Shown in pieces: positions 1 to 10,832 of a stretch of 64,000 nucleotides of DNA (position 1 is its first letter; every line of letters starts with the position of its first letter). Position numbers and translations under genes: made by a program. The notes under the pieces are model-generated. The model did not search any database, had not been told where the DNA came from, and saw only the letters and a list, made by a program, of their open reading frames with translations. Source of the stretch: JAHZMA01 sp965205905 (GTDB lineage Bacteria; Pseudomonadota; Alphaproteobacteria; JABAAW01; JAHZMA01); assembly GCA_965205905.1 (NCBI GenBank), contig CBDBHZ010000012.1:124001-188000 (forward strand). Reading direction: 5' to 3'.

Positions 1-2
1 CA

Positions 3-3000
3 TCAACAATATTTGATAATAACATAGTTGACGAGACGGTAATGCTTCCAGCTGATGTTACCATCAGCACTGGCAATAATTTGCTTAATAATACGAATGA
101 TGGTGATATTGTAACGTTGAAAGTGCTATCATTTTATCAAAATGATAGCACCGATTATACGCGGGCGGAAAATCGGGATTGGGGCACAGCGGATGAGCGA
201 AAAACAACCAGCGTGGTCAGGATGCTAGGTTCTGCGGCATCGCTTAGTTTTGATGGTGGCGGTAATATATCAGGCGTAACGGCTTATTTGAAAGATTCCA
301 CGCACACGGCTGACCCAAGCAAAGTGAAGCGCGGGACTGATTTTTTCGGGTTTGATTCAAACTATATGGCTTATATCAGCTGGGATATAGATAATCATTT
401 TGATGATGATAGCGAGGGTTTAAAGGCGCGCGTTGTTGATTCTAGCGGTGCGATGCTGGCGGGTATAGAAACGACTAATTTGCTAGATAATACAGCTGGC
501 ACGGTTGAATTTAAGGGCAGAGGGCAGGGTGCTTATGGCGATGCGGACGACGATTATGCCACCATCTTTGATGTAACCGCATCAGTTAATTTTGTTGATA
601 ATAATATAACGATTTACACTGAAAACACGTGCCAAGCAGATGATTGCACGAAGCAGCCAGAGAATAGTCTTAATTTCAACACAGGCGCAATCGGTTTTGC
701 TGATAATAGCATCAGCAAAAGGAACTTAAATGTAAAAGGGATGGATGGTGCGCTTGATGCCCGTTTTTATGGTGAGAAAACGCGTGAATTTGGCGGCACA
801 TTCGGGTTTGCCAGTAATTTAAGCTATTATTATGGCGCGTTCGGTGCGGAACGTGATGGTGTTGTTGCGCCGATTACATTGACTACTTTTAACCCGAATG
901 GCGCAAATGTTTCAACCATCAATACTGCTATTGCTGCCAATAATCCTTCTTTCAACTCCCTTACCGATGTGGTTGATGCAGGTGATGGCAATGCTTTCAC
1001 GATGCGTGCGCTATCAGCCTATGAATATGATAACACAACCTACACACGCGTGAGTAACAATAAAGAGTGGAGCAGCAAAGCCGATAAAGCGCAAAGCATT
1101 TATATTGTAGGGCTTTCAGGCGCGGGCGCCTCGCTCACTTTTGGTGGTGATGGCAATATATCGGGCGCAACCGCCTATTTGAACGGCATCACATATACAA
1201 CCGCTGACCTTACGGTTGATAGAAGCACGATTTTTGGCTTTGCCTCTCACAATATGGCTTATATCAGTTGGAATTTGCAGAAAGCTGAAAGCGCGCTTGA
1301 TAATGAAAGCGATTATTTATACGATTTCATCTTTGACGATGCAGGTATGATGCTAGCGGGTGTTGAAACCGCTGAAACTGTTTACGATATGGATGGCGAT
1401 GTTGAAACGGAAGGCAAAATTCTCACATTCGCTGCGGCTGAATTTACGGGCAAGGGCAAAGGCACTTATGGTACGGTTACCAATAATGTTCTCACGGGCT
1501 ACAATACCATCTTTGATGTGACCGCATCAGTTGATTTTGAGGGTAGGGCGGTAACAATTCGCAGTGAAAATACTTGCGAGGCGGTTACAAACCCCGATTG
1601 CACAGATAATGGCGTGAATCGGCAAGATTTTCTTGATTTAAGCACATCGGCTTTAAGTTTTGTCAGTGCTCCTGATATTTATGGAGATAGCGTTGCTGTC
1701 AACAGCATCAGCGGTGATGTTGCGCTTGATAGCAGTAATATATTTAAAGGCACGCTTGATGCCAGATTTTACGGCTATGCTGGGCGTGAATTTGGTGGCA
1801 CATTCTCGCTTGCCAACGCCAGCAGCTATTATTACGGTGCGTTTGGTGCCAAGCGCGAGACGGTTTACAAGTTTGCTTTGGATGATGCGAAGATTGCGGC
1901 ACCTGATAGACGAGATGCTCAATTTACGCTAGATGCTCCTGATGTTTCACTTCATCATGCGATTAACGATGCAAGCGCCACAGAAGATAGAGAGTTTACG
2001 ATGAATGCATTGGTTGTCAGTGCAAATAATTACACTGATTATGCGCGTGCGCCCGGTGAAGCATGGGAAACATCGAATAGAAATAAAAAGTTTAGTCTGG
2101 GAAGAGTTGCAGGGTCGCATATATCACTTACCATTGATGAAGATGGCAAACTATCTTATATGGTTGCGCGCGAATTAGGCAGCGGCTCTCTCACTGATGA
2201 TGGCAAAGGCGATCAAACTTTATCAGCAGTTGATAGAAATGAGACGAACACTAGTCTAGACATCATCAACATATCGCGCCGTGAAGAGATATTTGGTTTC
2301 GTGATGACTGATATGGTCTATATCGATTGGAACAGGAGTAATAAATTGCTTGCAATCGGTGATCCCGAAACAGAAGCCTTTATAGGCGGAAATCATGGCA
2401 TGATGATTGCGGGTATTGAAACTGATTATGCACAGATGCCTACCGCAAACGCAGTTGTTACTTATTCTGATGATGATGAAGAAGATGATTATGATATAGG
2501 TAATGATCATTATGCTATTGCAGTTAAATTTACGGGCAAAGGGCGCGGCTATTATGCAAATCTTAAAACTGAAACTGGTTTTCATACTATCTTTGATGTA
2601 ACGGCGCATGTTGATTTTGTTAGTGAATATATAACGATTGATAGCGGCGCCCCTCTTAAATGCACAGATGTGAATGATTCAAGCACATGCTCTGCTTCAG
2701 GGCTTACTGGTTTTTATGCGATTGATGATATATATTATAATGCTAATGATATAAGCGTTGATATTGCGCTTGAAAATGATTATCAATTTCAAGGCACGCT
2801 TGATGCGCGCTTCTATGGCGATGGCGCGCATAAATTTGCTGGCACTTTTGCCATGAGTGATAGTGATAATACGCGTTATTATTATGGTGCGTTTGGCGCG
2901 CAGAGAGAAACGGCGATTGAAGAATTTAACTTTGATAAAACATTGGCTGAAGAATCAGGGCCTAAATCAACATTAGACTATCTTACAGTCAACCAAACGC

Positions 3001-6000
3001 CACATGAGTCGCTTCATGCAGTGGCGGTTGCTGATGGCAAGAATGGTTTCACCACGAAAGCTCTGGCAGTCTATCAAAGCAATCATAAAGATTATGCCAG
3101 AGTGCCAAATAAAGCTTGGGATGATGCCAGCACTGATAAAGACCATAATATTAATCTCGGCAAACTTAGCGGTGCTGGTGCAACCATTGTTTTTGATGAA
3201 AATGGTAATATTTCAGGCTTTGCCACCTATTTATCATCTAACCCCTATATTGCCACCAATATCTATACAATTACGGTGGAAAATCCTGTCTCTAACAGTG
3301 ATGTGGTTTCGCAAAATATTACGGATACCGATACTCCTGATGATACCTCTACGGGCGTGATGAATCTGTATCGTGGTGAAAGCTTTTTTGGCTTTAACTC
3401 AGAATATATGGCATATATTGATTGGCGGGTAACCAGAACATTTGCTGATTTGGGTGATGACACCATTGATAGAAGCTATGATTATAGCGGTGCCATGATT
3501 GCGGGCATAGAAACGACAGACACAAAGCTTTCTAATAATTCATCAGGTATAGTGAACTTTAAGGGCAGAGGGCGTGGCTCCTATTACAACACCAACACGG
3601 GCATTGGCGAGCAAACAATCTTTGATGTAACCGCTAAACTTGATTTTGGCAATAAAAATGTTACCATCAATAGTGCCAACACCATTGCCTGTGCTGATTT
3701 CAGCAATATTGGCACTTGTGGCATTTCTGATATTGGTGAGTTTTCTACGGGCATTATATCTTATAGGGACAATCTAATGTATTCTCATAGTGCTCATAAT
3801 AATATCAGTGGCGCTGTTAAAGCCAATATCGGCGCTGCCACCTTAACAGGCACGCTTGATGCCCACTTTTATGGTAATAAGGGTGGAATTGGTTCAAATG
3901 AAATAGGTGGCACATTTACCATGAGTAATGAGGCATATTATTATTATGGTGTATTTGGTGCAGAAGGACTTTATGTTAACGTGAATAACATTGATTCCAC
4001 TGTTAGCACCGATGAGGAATTCACCCAAAATAGCACAACTATGACCGCGCCAATAAAAGACAATCTTAATATAAATGGTCTAACAAGCTTTAATGATGAT
4101 GCCCGCAAAGGCAAAAATAATAACGCTTTTAAAGTATCAACTTTTACAACCATGAAAGCAAATGATAATCAAACTATGGATATTAATAAATTTTCTGATG
4201 CTGTGGTTAGTGTTGATTTTTTAGGTGGTGGTGGTTATGACGATGGTTATATGGGTGATTTTAGACTTTATTTTGATGATAAAAAATATGACACCACTAT
4301 GCAAGACTCAAGTAAAAGATGGCGTAACACGAACTATGTTTATGTAGCTTATCCATCAGATATTGACACTCACCAGATTATGTTAGACAGATCTGTAGGG
4401 GAACGGAATTTTGGTGCTGCTTTTCGTCCCGGCTTTACTCCCGATTATATGGCAAAAGTTGGATTTTTCACTCCGTCCGGCTATAGAGAGACTATAGGTT
4501 TTGGCATCATCGGCTTTGAAACTGCTGCTAACAATATGCCGATGGCAAGCAGTGCTGTATTTGCTGGCAGAGGGCGGGGGCACTACATGGATAATGGCGG
4601 TCAGGTGAACACATATTTTGATGTCGCCGTCAATGTTGATTTTAACATGCGTGATATTGAATTCTTTGCTATTAATACATGTAGCGATGATTCGTTTTTA
4701 TTTTGCAGGCAAGGTGCTCATTCGGAAAAGCATTACTTGGATATGATAGCAAATTTAAGCTATACAGCGAGTAATAACACCATCAGCGGTGGTATTACAA
4801 CTGCAGGCGGTGGGCTTAATGAAACATTAACAGGCACCATCGATGCCAGTTTTTATGGCACAAAAGGCACAGGGTATGATAATGCGGCAAAAGAATTTGG
4901 TGGCACATTTCTTGTGAGTAATAATCGCGAAGCCTATGGCGGTTGGTTTGGCACTAGAAGAGTAGCAAGCATTGCGAACCTAGCAACCACTATTACGACG
5001 CCTACACTTAATCAACATAATCTAACAAGCTTTGATGATGCTAACGGTGCCAATACAACCGGCACCGCCCTTCCAGCAATGGCTGTGCAGATAACAAAAC
5101 AGAAAATGGGTGATAAAACAATTACCACCGACAAAATAACGACACCTGTGGTTGAAGTGAGTTTTGGTAATTATGATGAATTTTACACTTATCATGTTAA
5201 TGATGAATCAGATAGTGGTTGGGGTCGGCTTAACGCTCCTGTATTCGCTGGCTTTAACATCTATTGGGCTGATAAAAAATATAGCACAACTGGCGCAAAT
5301 AATAACAGCGCTAATCACATCAAACACATAAATTTTTATGATAATAGCATGCCTACTACCAGCGCTGGTGAGACACCTTCTGAGATTCGCCTCAGCAGAT
5401 ACAATGGATGGGCTGCTACCTACGACGGCAAAGGACATTATTTTGGGTTTCTTCCTAAATATATGGTAAGAATTAACTGGATGTTGGATGAGAATGCATA
5501 TGAAGCTGAGGGGCATGGTATCGCTGGTTTTGAAACTGATGGTAGCAATATTCCGAGCGTGGGGCATATCGAATTTAAAGGCAGAGGGCATGGACGCTAT
5601 TATTCTAACTCAAGTGCCGAGTATTTTTACTTTGATATAACCGCCAATGTTAATTTTGCCAGCCGTTATGTAACATTAGAAAGCTCAAATACATGCAATA
5701 AAGCTTACCGTTACAATGCAGCATGTTCGAATGCAAGTGCGCGGCGAGAAGATTTTGATTTTAATGGGATATTAAGTTACAAGGCAGGTGAAAATAAAAT
5801 GAGTGGTGGGGTTACCAACTTTGTTGAGTCATCAAAATTATTTGGCACAGCTGAAGCAAGATTTTACGGACCAGAGTTTCAAGAATTTGGTGGCACATTT
5901 GCCATGCAAAATACCGATGCAGCCTATGTCGGCTATTTCGCTACCGAACGAATTACCAGTGTTATCCCAACTTCGCCTACTCCCTCCAGCAACAGCAACC

Positions 6001-7667
6001 ATAACAATCTTGTTAGCTTTACTGATGATGCCCGTAACGATACAAGCGGTAATAAATTTATAGCCATCGCCACCAACATCACCAAACATAGCGATGGCAC
6101 AATTACCAATGGCGATTTCACCACTGCCGCGGTTGAATTAGCCTATGATGCTGATGGAGATTTCAGTGATGCCAGTCTCTATTTGCCTGATAGAAAATAT
6201 AGCACAACCGCTAGCAGTGTTGGCACAAGCGATGATATTACTGATAACGCGCCTGTTGTTGCTGATAACACTCATGATACACCTGCTACTTTATTGTTAT
6301 CTAGAAATACCGATAAATTTACTTTTACGCCTGAATATATGGCAAGTCTTTATTGGCGGGTAACTAAAGATGCTTACGAGACCAGTGGCTATGCGATGAC
6401 TGGTTTTAAAACTGATGGCAATAATTTTTATAGCCATGGTGGTGTTAAGTTCTCAGGTGGTGGGGAAATGAGCTATTCTAGTAGCAGCAGTAACATTACG
6501 AGTTCGTTTTCTACAACTGCCAATGTTAATTTTATAGATTATAATATCAGTCTAACAACAGACCAGAATGATAACAATAATGATTTTCTCAATCTTACGG
6601 GCGATTTAAGCTATAATCCTAAAGTAAACCGCCTTACTGGCACGGTTAAAACGGCGGGCAATGATAAAAATCATGATGCGCTTGACGGCACAGAATTATC
6701 AGGCACCGCAGATGCCAGATTTTATGGTCCCGATCTAGAAGAATTAGGTGGTATATTTAATGTCAGCAATGCTGATGCAAGCGCCGTTGGTTGGTTCGGG
6801 TTAGAAAAACTTGGTGAAACTTTTACTAACTATCCTGAAATACCAACAACATTTAATGAACATAATCTAACCAGTTTTACTGATAATAATCGCAAAGGCA
6901 CAACGGGTAATGCGCTAAAAGTGTCTTCGGTTGTCAGTTTAATCGATGGTAATGATATATTCACGGATGTGAGAAGTGACGGTTCGGTGGTTGTTTTTGA
7001 TTATGATGATGGTGGTAATTTTGATAACTTCACATTATATATTGATGATAAAAAATATGGCACGAGTAATGTTAATGGCGACGATATTAGTATTAGTGAT
7101 ACATCGCCTACTATTTATGGCGAGCATCATGCGCTTCGCGAATTCTTTCTTGACAGACAGAGTGGTGCTTTTGGGTTTACGGCCAATTATATGGCGAGAG
7201 TTTATACGCTGACAGCATATAATTATTATTACACGAACACAACTTACGCCATGACTGGTTTTGAAACGATGGGCAATAATATCCCTATGAATGGCGCTTC
7301 TGTTAACTTTTCAGGCAGGGGCGAGCTGAAATATCATGGCACTAATTTTAACACTGGTACTGCTTTTGATGTTACTGCCACTGTTAATTTTGAAACCCGC
7401 AATATCAACCTAGAAACCGACCATAATGATGAGGAACGACGCTATCTCGATATGACGGGAAATTTAAGCTATGAACCTAATACAAACGCACTTACGGGCA
7501 CATTTACAACCGTAGGCGATAGTAGCAATGTTGAGAAGCCGTCATTAACAGGCACAATAGAAGCCCGCTTTTACGGGCCAGCGGCAGAAGAATTTGGTGG
7601 CACATTCAGCGCAAGCATACCTGAATCAGAGATAGGCTATATCGGCACGTTCGGCGCAAAAAAGTAA
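3..7667 (+). CDS. Giant repeat protein with eight TbpB-like beta-barrel domains, 5' end outside window
   Basis: The reading frame is open to the left edge (first complete codon at base 3), so the ATG at 42 is probably internal and the true start and any signal peptide lie outside. The visible part, over 2,540 residues, holds eight tandem domains. Each ends in a motif like GTLDARFYG-x4-EFGGTF followed by YYYGAFGAKR, at about bases 855, 1860, 2910, 3965, 4960, 5950, 6815 and 7665. This matches the closing motif of the transferrin-binding-protein-B-like barrel domain, usual in surface lipoproteins. Domains 1-6 carry a pair of cysteines a few residues apart after an ENT/NT motif, probably a disulfide loop; domains 7-8 have an Asp/Asn-rich loop instead. 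A surface location and ligand binding are inferred; no substrate can be named. A diverged relative lies at 55324-59568. Confidence 0.75.
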   Translation, partial: STIFDNNIVDETVMLPADVTISTGNNLLNNTNDGDIVTLKVLSFYQNDSTDYTRAENRDWGTADERKTTSVVRMLGSAASLSFDGGGNISGVTAYLKDSTHTADPSKVKRGTDFFGFDSNYMAYISWDIDNHFDDDSEGLKARVVDSSGAMLAGIETTNLLDNTAGTVEFKGRGQGAYGDADDDYATIFDVTASVNFVDNNITIYTENTCQADDCTKQPENSLNFNTGAIGFADNSISKRNLNVKGMDGALDARFYGEKTREFGGTFGFASNLSYYYGAFGAERDGVVAPITLTTFNPNGANVSTINTAIAANNPSFNSLTDVVDAGDGNAFTMRALSAYEYDNTTYTRVSNNKEWSSKADKAQSIYIVGLSGAGASLTFGGDGNISGATAYLNGITYTTADLTVDRSTIFGFASHNMAYISWNLQKAESALDNESDYLYDFIFDDAGMMLAGVETAETVYDMDGDVETEGKILTFAAAEFTGKGKGTYGTVTNNVLTGYNTIFDVTASVDFEGRAVTIRSENTCEAVTNPDCTDNGVNRQDFLDLSTSALSFVSAPDIYGDSVAVNSISGDVALDSSNIFKGTLDARFYGYAGREFGGTFSLANASSYYYGAFGAKRETVYKFALDDAKIAAPDRRDAQFTLDAPDVSLHHAINDASATEDREFTMNALVVSANNYTDYARAPGEAWETSNRNKKFSLGRVAGSHISLTIDEDGKLSYMVARELGSGSLTDDGKGDQTLSAVDRNETNTSLDIINISRREEIFGFVMTDMVYIDWNRSNKLLAIGDPETEAFIGGNHGMMIAGIETDYAQMPTANAVVTYSDDDEEDDYDIGNDHYAIAVKFTGKGRGYYANLKTETGFHTIFDVTAHVDFVSEYITIDSGAPLKCTDVNDSSTCSASGLTGFYAIDDIYYNANDISVDIALENDYQFQGTLDARFYGDGAHKFAGTFAMSDSDNTRYYYGAFGAQRETAIEEFNFDKTLAEESGPKSTLDYLTVNQTPHESLHAVAVADGKNGFTTKALAVYQSNHKDYARVPNKAWDDASTDKDHNINLGKLSGAGATIVFDENGNISGFATYLSSNPYIATNIYTITVENPVSNSDVVSQNITDTDTPDDTSTGVMNLYRGESFFGFNSEYMAYIDWRVTRTFADLGDDTIDRSYDYSGAMIAGIETTDTKLSNNSSGIVNFKGRGRGSYYNTNTGIGEQTIFDVTAKLDFGNKNVTINSANTIACADFSNIGTCGISDIGEFSTGIISYRDNLMYSHSAHNNISGAVKANIGAATLTGTLDAHFYGNKGGIGSNEIGGTFTMSNEAYYYYGVFGAEGLYVNVNNIDSTVSTDEEFTQNSTTMTAPIKDNLNINGLTSFNDDARKGKNNNAFKVSTFTTMKANDNQTMDINKFSDAVVSVDFLGGGGYDDGYMGDFRLYFDDKKYDTTMQDSSKRWRNTNYVYVAYPSDIDTHQIMLDRSVGERNFGAAFRPGFTPDYMAKVGFFTPSGYRETIGFGIIGFETAANNMPMASSAVFAGRGRGHYMDNGGQVNTYFDVAVNVDFNMRDIEFFAINTCSDDSFLFCRQGAHSEKHYLDMIANLSYTASNNTISGGITTAGGGLNETLTGTIDASFYGTKGTGYDNAAKEFGGTFLVSNNREAYGGWFGTRRVASIANLATTITTPTLNQHNLTSFDDANGANTTGTALPAMAVQITKQKMGDKTITTDKITTPVVEVSFGNYDEFYTYHVNDESDSGWGRLNAPVFAGFNIYWADKKYSTTGANNNSANHIKHINFYDNSMPTTSAGETPSEIRLSRYNGWAATYDGKGHYFGFLPKYMVRINWMLDENAYEAEGHGIAGFETDGSNIPSVGHIEFKGRGHGRYYSNSSAEYFYFDITANVNFASRYVTLESSNTCNKAYRYNAACSNASARREDFDFNGILSYKAGENKMSGGVTNFVESSKLFGTAEARFYGPEFQEFGGTFAMQNTDAAYVGYFATERITSVIPTSPTPSSNSNHNNLVSFTDDARNDTSGNKFIAIATNITKHSDGTITNGDFTTAAVELAYDADGDFSDASLYLPDRKYSTTASSVGTSDDITDNAPVVADNTHDTPATLLLSRNTDKFTFTPEYMASLYWRVTKDAYETSGYAMTGFKTDGNNFYSHGGVKFSGGGEMSYSSSSSNITSSFSTTANVNFIDYNISLTTDQNDNNNDFLNLTGDLSYNPKVNRLTGTVKTAGNDKNHDALDGTELSGTADARFYGPDLEELGGIFNVSNADASAVGWFGLEKLGETFTNYPEIPTTFNEHNLTSFTDNNRKGTTGNALKVSSVVSLIDGNDIFTDVRSDGSVVVFDYDDGGNFDNFTLYIDDKKYGTSNVNGDDISISDTSPTIYGEHHALREFFLDRQSGAFGFTANYMARVYTLTAYNYYYTNTTYAMTGFETMGNNIPMNGASVNFSGRGELKYHGTNFNTGTAFDVTATVNFETRNINLETDHNDEERRYLDMTGNLSYEPNTNALTGTFTTVGDSSNVEKPSLTGTIEARFYGPAAEEFGGTFSASIPESEIGYIGTFGAKK

Positions 7668-7672
7668 TAGCC

Positions 7673-8407
7673 GTGGATTTTAGCGATAAAGCTGTTTTAA
7701 TTACGGGTGGCAGTGGCGGTATCGGCAAAGGGATTGCACAAAAATTTAAGCAAGCAGGTGCGAAAATTGCGTTGGTTGACTTAAAGTTTGAAGGTGAAAC
7801 ATTTGCTGATGCGTGTTTTACGGGCGATATTACCGATGCGGATTATGTTCAAAATTTACCGCAAAAAACCATTGATGCGCTAGGCGGTTTAGATGTTATT
7901 GTCAATAATGCAGGTGTGATGCGGCGTGGTAAAATCACCGATAGCAGTGATGCTGATTTTGATGTTTCGGTTGCCGTCAATATCAAAGCGCCGTTTCAAT
8001 TATGCCGTGCCGCCATTCCTTTGATGGCAAAAAATGGCGGTGGCGCGATTGTGAATATCGCCTCGTGCTGGGGGGTTCATGCGGGGGCAGACCACGCAAT
8101 TTATTGTATGAGCAAAGCGGCATTGGCATCTTTAACCCAATGTATGGGGCGCGACCATGCCCATCAAAATATTCGCATTAATGCCGTCTGCCCGAATGAG
8201 GTTGATACGCCAATGCTCCGCACGGGATTTGAATTGCGCGGCTTTAACCCCGAAACTGCGATTGCTGAGTTGGGTAAGACTGTGCCGTTGGGGCGGGTTT
8301 CAACCCCTGACGATATTGCGGAAATTGTGCTGTTTTTGGCATCTGACCATGCGCGCTATATGTGCGGTTCATTGGTTGAAGTCAATGGTGGCAAGGCGGT
8401 AAGTTAA
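7673..8407 (+). CDS. Short-chain dehydrogenase/reductase (SDR)
   Basis: A 244-residue classical SDR, probably a cytosolic NAD(P)-dependent alcohol or sugar dehydrogenase. The Rossmann glycine motif GGSGGIGKG is at residues 12-20, NNAG near residue 83, and the catalytic Tyr and Lys are in YCMSK with a Ser about 12 residues before. The C-terminal CGSLVEVNGG is the usual SDR ending. The start is GTG, five bases after the stop of the giant repeat gene, without a strong ribosome site. The stop overlaps the next SDR by one base (TAATG), so the pair is translationally coupled. The substrate cannot be read from sequence. The catabolic locus downstream suggests carbon-compound degradation (inference). 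Confidence 0.85.
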   Translation: MDFSDKAVLITGGSGGIGKGIAQKFKQAGAKIALVDLKFEGETFADACFTGDITDADYVQNLPQKTIDALGGLDVIVNNAGVMRRGKITDSSDADFDVSVAVNIKAPFQLCRAAIPLMAKNGGGAIVNIASCWGVHAGADHAIYCMSKAALASLTQCMGRDHAHQNIRINAVCPNEVDTPMLRTGFELRGFNPETAIAELGKTVPLGRVSTPDDIAEIVLFLASDHARYMCGSLVEVNGGKAVS

Positions 8408-9198
8408 TGCAAGATTTACCGCAAGAATTGCCGCAAGATTTAGTGGGCAAAGTGGCTTTGGTAACAGGTGGCAATAAAGGCATTGGGCTTGCGATTGCCG
8501 ATGAATTGCAAGCGCAGGGCGCACAGGTTTTTACCGCGCAACGTACTGCAAATAACAGCAATGGTAGCGCAAATAACAGCAATGAGATTCAAGCTGATTT
8601 TACCGATAAAAATGCTCCGCAACAAGTCATTGATACAATCATTACGCAAACAGGCAGGCTTGATATTCTCATCAATAATGCAGGAATGATGCAAGAAGCA
8701 TCGATTGAGGCAACCAGTCTTTTGATGTGGCAAAATATGCTAGATGTTAATTTAACTGCACCTTTTTTATTGATTCAAGCGGCGCTGCCTTACCTTAAAA
8801 AAAGCAAAAATGGCGGTGCGATTGTGAATATTGGGTCGATTGAGGGGATTGGTGCGAACCCATCTCATGCTGGGTATGTGGCATCAAAAGCAGGTTTGCA
8901 TGGTTTAACGCGTGCGGTGGCAGTTGATTGTGGCGGTGATAATGTGCGTTGTAACATAGTCGCCCCCGGTTGGATTGATACTGACCTGAATAATGACTTT
9001 ATTGCGGCGCAAGAAAACCCTGAAAACTTTAAACAAAATATCGGTAAAATTCATCCGCTTGGCAGAACTGGTAACCCGCGGGAAGTGGCAAAATTGGTGG
9101 CGTTTTTAGCATCAGCGCAAAGCAGTTTTATCACGGGGCAGATTTATGTGATTGATGGTGGTAGAACCGCGAAATTGAGTTTACCAGTGCAAAGTTAA
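8407..9198 (+). CDS. Short-chain dehydrogenase/reductase (SDR)
   Basis: A 263-residue classical SDR coupled to the preceding SDR. The cofactor motif GGNKGIGLAIA is near residues 19-29, NNAG near residue 93, and the active-site Ser (NIGS) and YVASK follow. It ends in the typical ITGQIYVIDGG. An 11-residue insertion after the second beta strand (NNSNGSANNSN) comes from a tandem duplication of about 20 bp at 8548-8587 and looks recent. An 11-bp direct repeat (TGCAAAGTTAA) overlaps the stop codon. The gene converges on the MttB-like gene, 26 bp apart. Substrate unknown. Confidence 0.85.
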   Translation: MQDLPQELPQDLVGKVALVTGGNKGIGLAIADELQAQGAQVFTAQRTANNSNGSANNSNEIQADFTDKNAPQQVIDTIITQTGRLDILINNAGMMQEASIEATSLLMWQNMLDVNLTAPFLLIQAALPYLKKSKNGGAIVNIGSIEGIGANPSHAGYVASKAGLHGLTRAVAVDCGGDNVRCNIVAPGWIDTDLNNDFIAAQENPENFKQNIGKIHPLGRTGNPREVAKLVAFLASAQSSFITGQIYVIDGGRTAKLSLPVQS

Positions 9199-9224
9199 AT
9201 GCAAAGTTAAGCGACGCTTTAAAT

Positions 9225-10778
9225 TTAACATTCCTGATTTAGAAAATCTGATGCCGGGATTTCTTGCTCGCGTTTGGCGATATAGGCAAGCAATTCTTCA
9301 TTTTTCGCCTCGTCTAATTTTGGCTCCTGATATTCATTCAGCAATTTTTGAGCATATTTACGGGCGCGTTCATTGATTTCAACCGCGCCTTCGGCTTGCC
9401 ATTGTTCGATTGAAAAATTATCAAATAAGTCTGGCATAAAATAAGCCCGCTGAAAATTGGCTTGCGTATGTTCATGCCCCAAATAATGCCCGCCCGGTCC
9501 AATATCTTTAATCGCCTTCATGCCTTCAGCAAAATCATCCCAACGCACCGATTCTCCCATTCGGTAAGCCATTGCCGCTTGTTCGGCATCTACCACAAAT
9601 TTCGCCATAGAACAGTGCATTCCAGCCTCGTTCCAACCTGCTGAATGCCAGATATAATTTGCCCCCGCATGTAAGGTTGCCGATAGGGTGGTGGCAGATT
9701 CATAACCTGCTTGCGCGTCAAAAGTTTTTGCCCCGCCCAAATTAGACGAGCTACGCCATGGCACATTATAATAGCGCGCCATCTGCCCAATCATAAAATT
9801 CATCAGGCTGATTTCAGGAGTGCCCGCCATAGGTGCGCCCGAACGCATGGAAACAGTTGAAAGATAATGCCCGTAAATGGCAGGCGCGCCTTTGCGGATG
9901 ACTTGCGTATAGGCAAGTGCAGAAAGTGCTTCGGCATTCAGCTGGGCAACGGTAGGTGCAACTGAAGCGGGCGTATTAGCACCGCCTAACACAAAAGGCG
10001 AGCATAGCACAGGCTGATTGCGTTTGCTAAATTCACGCATCGCGCCCAGCATCACCTCGTCCCAAACAAGGGGGGAATTGCCATTACAATTTCCTGTTAC
10101 CACAGCATGATTTTCCATAAAATCTTTGCCGAATAAAATCGCGCACATATCCATCACATCTTCGGCATTTTTGCCACTGGTGGTCATGCCCATAAAAGTT
10201 TTATCAGAATATTTCATCGATGAATAAGTGATGCGTAAATGGCGCTGACTAACAGGGTGGTCAAAAGGCTCTACAATATGATGGGCAGAGCTATGAATGG
10301 CAGGTAACATCTGCGATAATTTGTGAAAATTACTCAAATCCTCCATCATAGGGTTGCGCCTAACATCATCTAAATCGCGCAAATAGGGCGCGCCCGTCAT
10401 GGGGACAAAAATACTATTGCGCCCACCAACAGCAACATTATTTGCGGGATTGCGGGCATGATAGGTGATATTTGCAGGGATGGATTTTATGAGTTCACGC
10501 ACCAAATCACGGTCTAAATAAACCATCTCGTCACGCACTTTTGCACCTGCTTTTTTCCAATCGGCAAGGGCGATATCATCACGGAATAACACGCCGATAT
10601 TTTCTAAAATATCCATTGAGGCATTATCGATACGTGTTACCTCTTCTTCATTCATAATATTGCAAAGGGGCAGTTTATTAACCAAAGTTGGCAGCATCGC
10701 CACATCAGGTGCGTTTCTTATAACGCGCCTTGCATCTCTACCGCCTAAACGGCTTTTTCTTGGTTCAGAATCAGACAT
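9225..10778 (-). CDS. MttB-family (trimethylamine methyltransferase-like) protein, non-pyrrolysine
   Basis: A 517-residue member of the MttB/COG5598 superfamily, which transfers methyl groups from quaternary or tertiary amines to a corrinoid protein. The frame runs through with no internal UAG, so this is a non-pyrrolysine member, like the glycine-betaine-type enzymes rather than true trimethylamine methyltransferase. Visible features are the N-terminal RLGGRDARR segment, the ENIGVLF segment and a glycine-rich TIM-barrel core. A ribosome site (TAGGAT) precedes the ATG. It lies 112 bp behind proX on the same strand, so its substrate is probably a betaine imported by ProXVW. No corrinoid protein or reactivase gene is in the window; those would have to be elsewhere, or the chemistry differs. 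Confidence 0.8.
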   Translation of the reverse strand: MSDSEPRKSRLGGRDARRVIRNAPDVAMLPTLVNKLPLCNIMNEEEVTRIDNASMDILENIGVLFRDDIALADWKKAGAKVRDEMVYLDRDLVRELIKSIPANITYHARNPANNVAVGGRNSIFVPMTGAPYLRDLDDVRRNPMMEDLSNFHKLSQMLPAIHSSAHHIVEPFDHPVSQRHLRITYSSMKYSDKTFMGMTTSGKNAEDVMDMCAILFGKDFMENHAVVTGNCNGNSPLVWDEVMLGAMREFSKRNQPVLCSPFVLGGANTPASVAPTVAQLNAEALSALAYTQVIRKGAPAIYGHYLSTVSMRSGAPMAGTPEISLMNFMIGQMARYYNVPWRSSSNLGGAKTFDAQAGYESATTLSATLHAGANYIWHSAGWNEAGMHCSMAKFVVDAEQAAMAYRMGESVRWDDFAEGMKAIKDIGPGGHYLGHEHTQANFQRAYFMPDLFDNFSIEQWQAEGAVEINERARKYAQKLLNEYQEPKLDEAKNEELLAYIAKREQEIPASDFLNQEC

Positions 10779-10832
10779 TTTAATATCCTAATCATCTATC
10801 TTGGTTTGCGGGATTTTCGCAAATTCTAGAAT

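Noticed and set aside
1653..7212. Minus-strand and alternative-frame ORFs inside the giant repeat gene
   Set aside because: Shadows of a long, clearly coding frame with conserved repeats; no family resemblance.
9225..10778. Pyrrolysine-dependent trimethylamine methyltransferase
   Set aside because: No in-frame UAG, and no pylTSBCD genes in the window.
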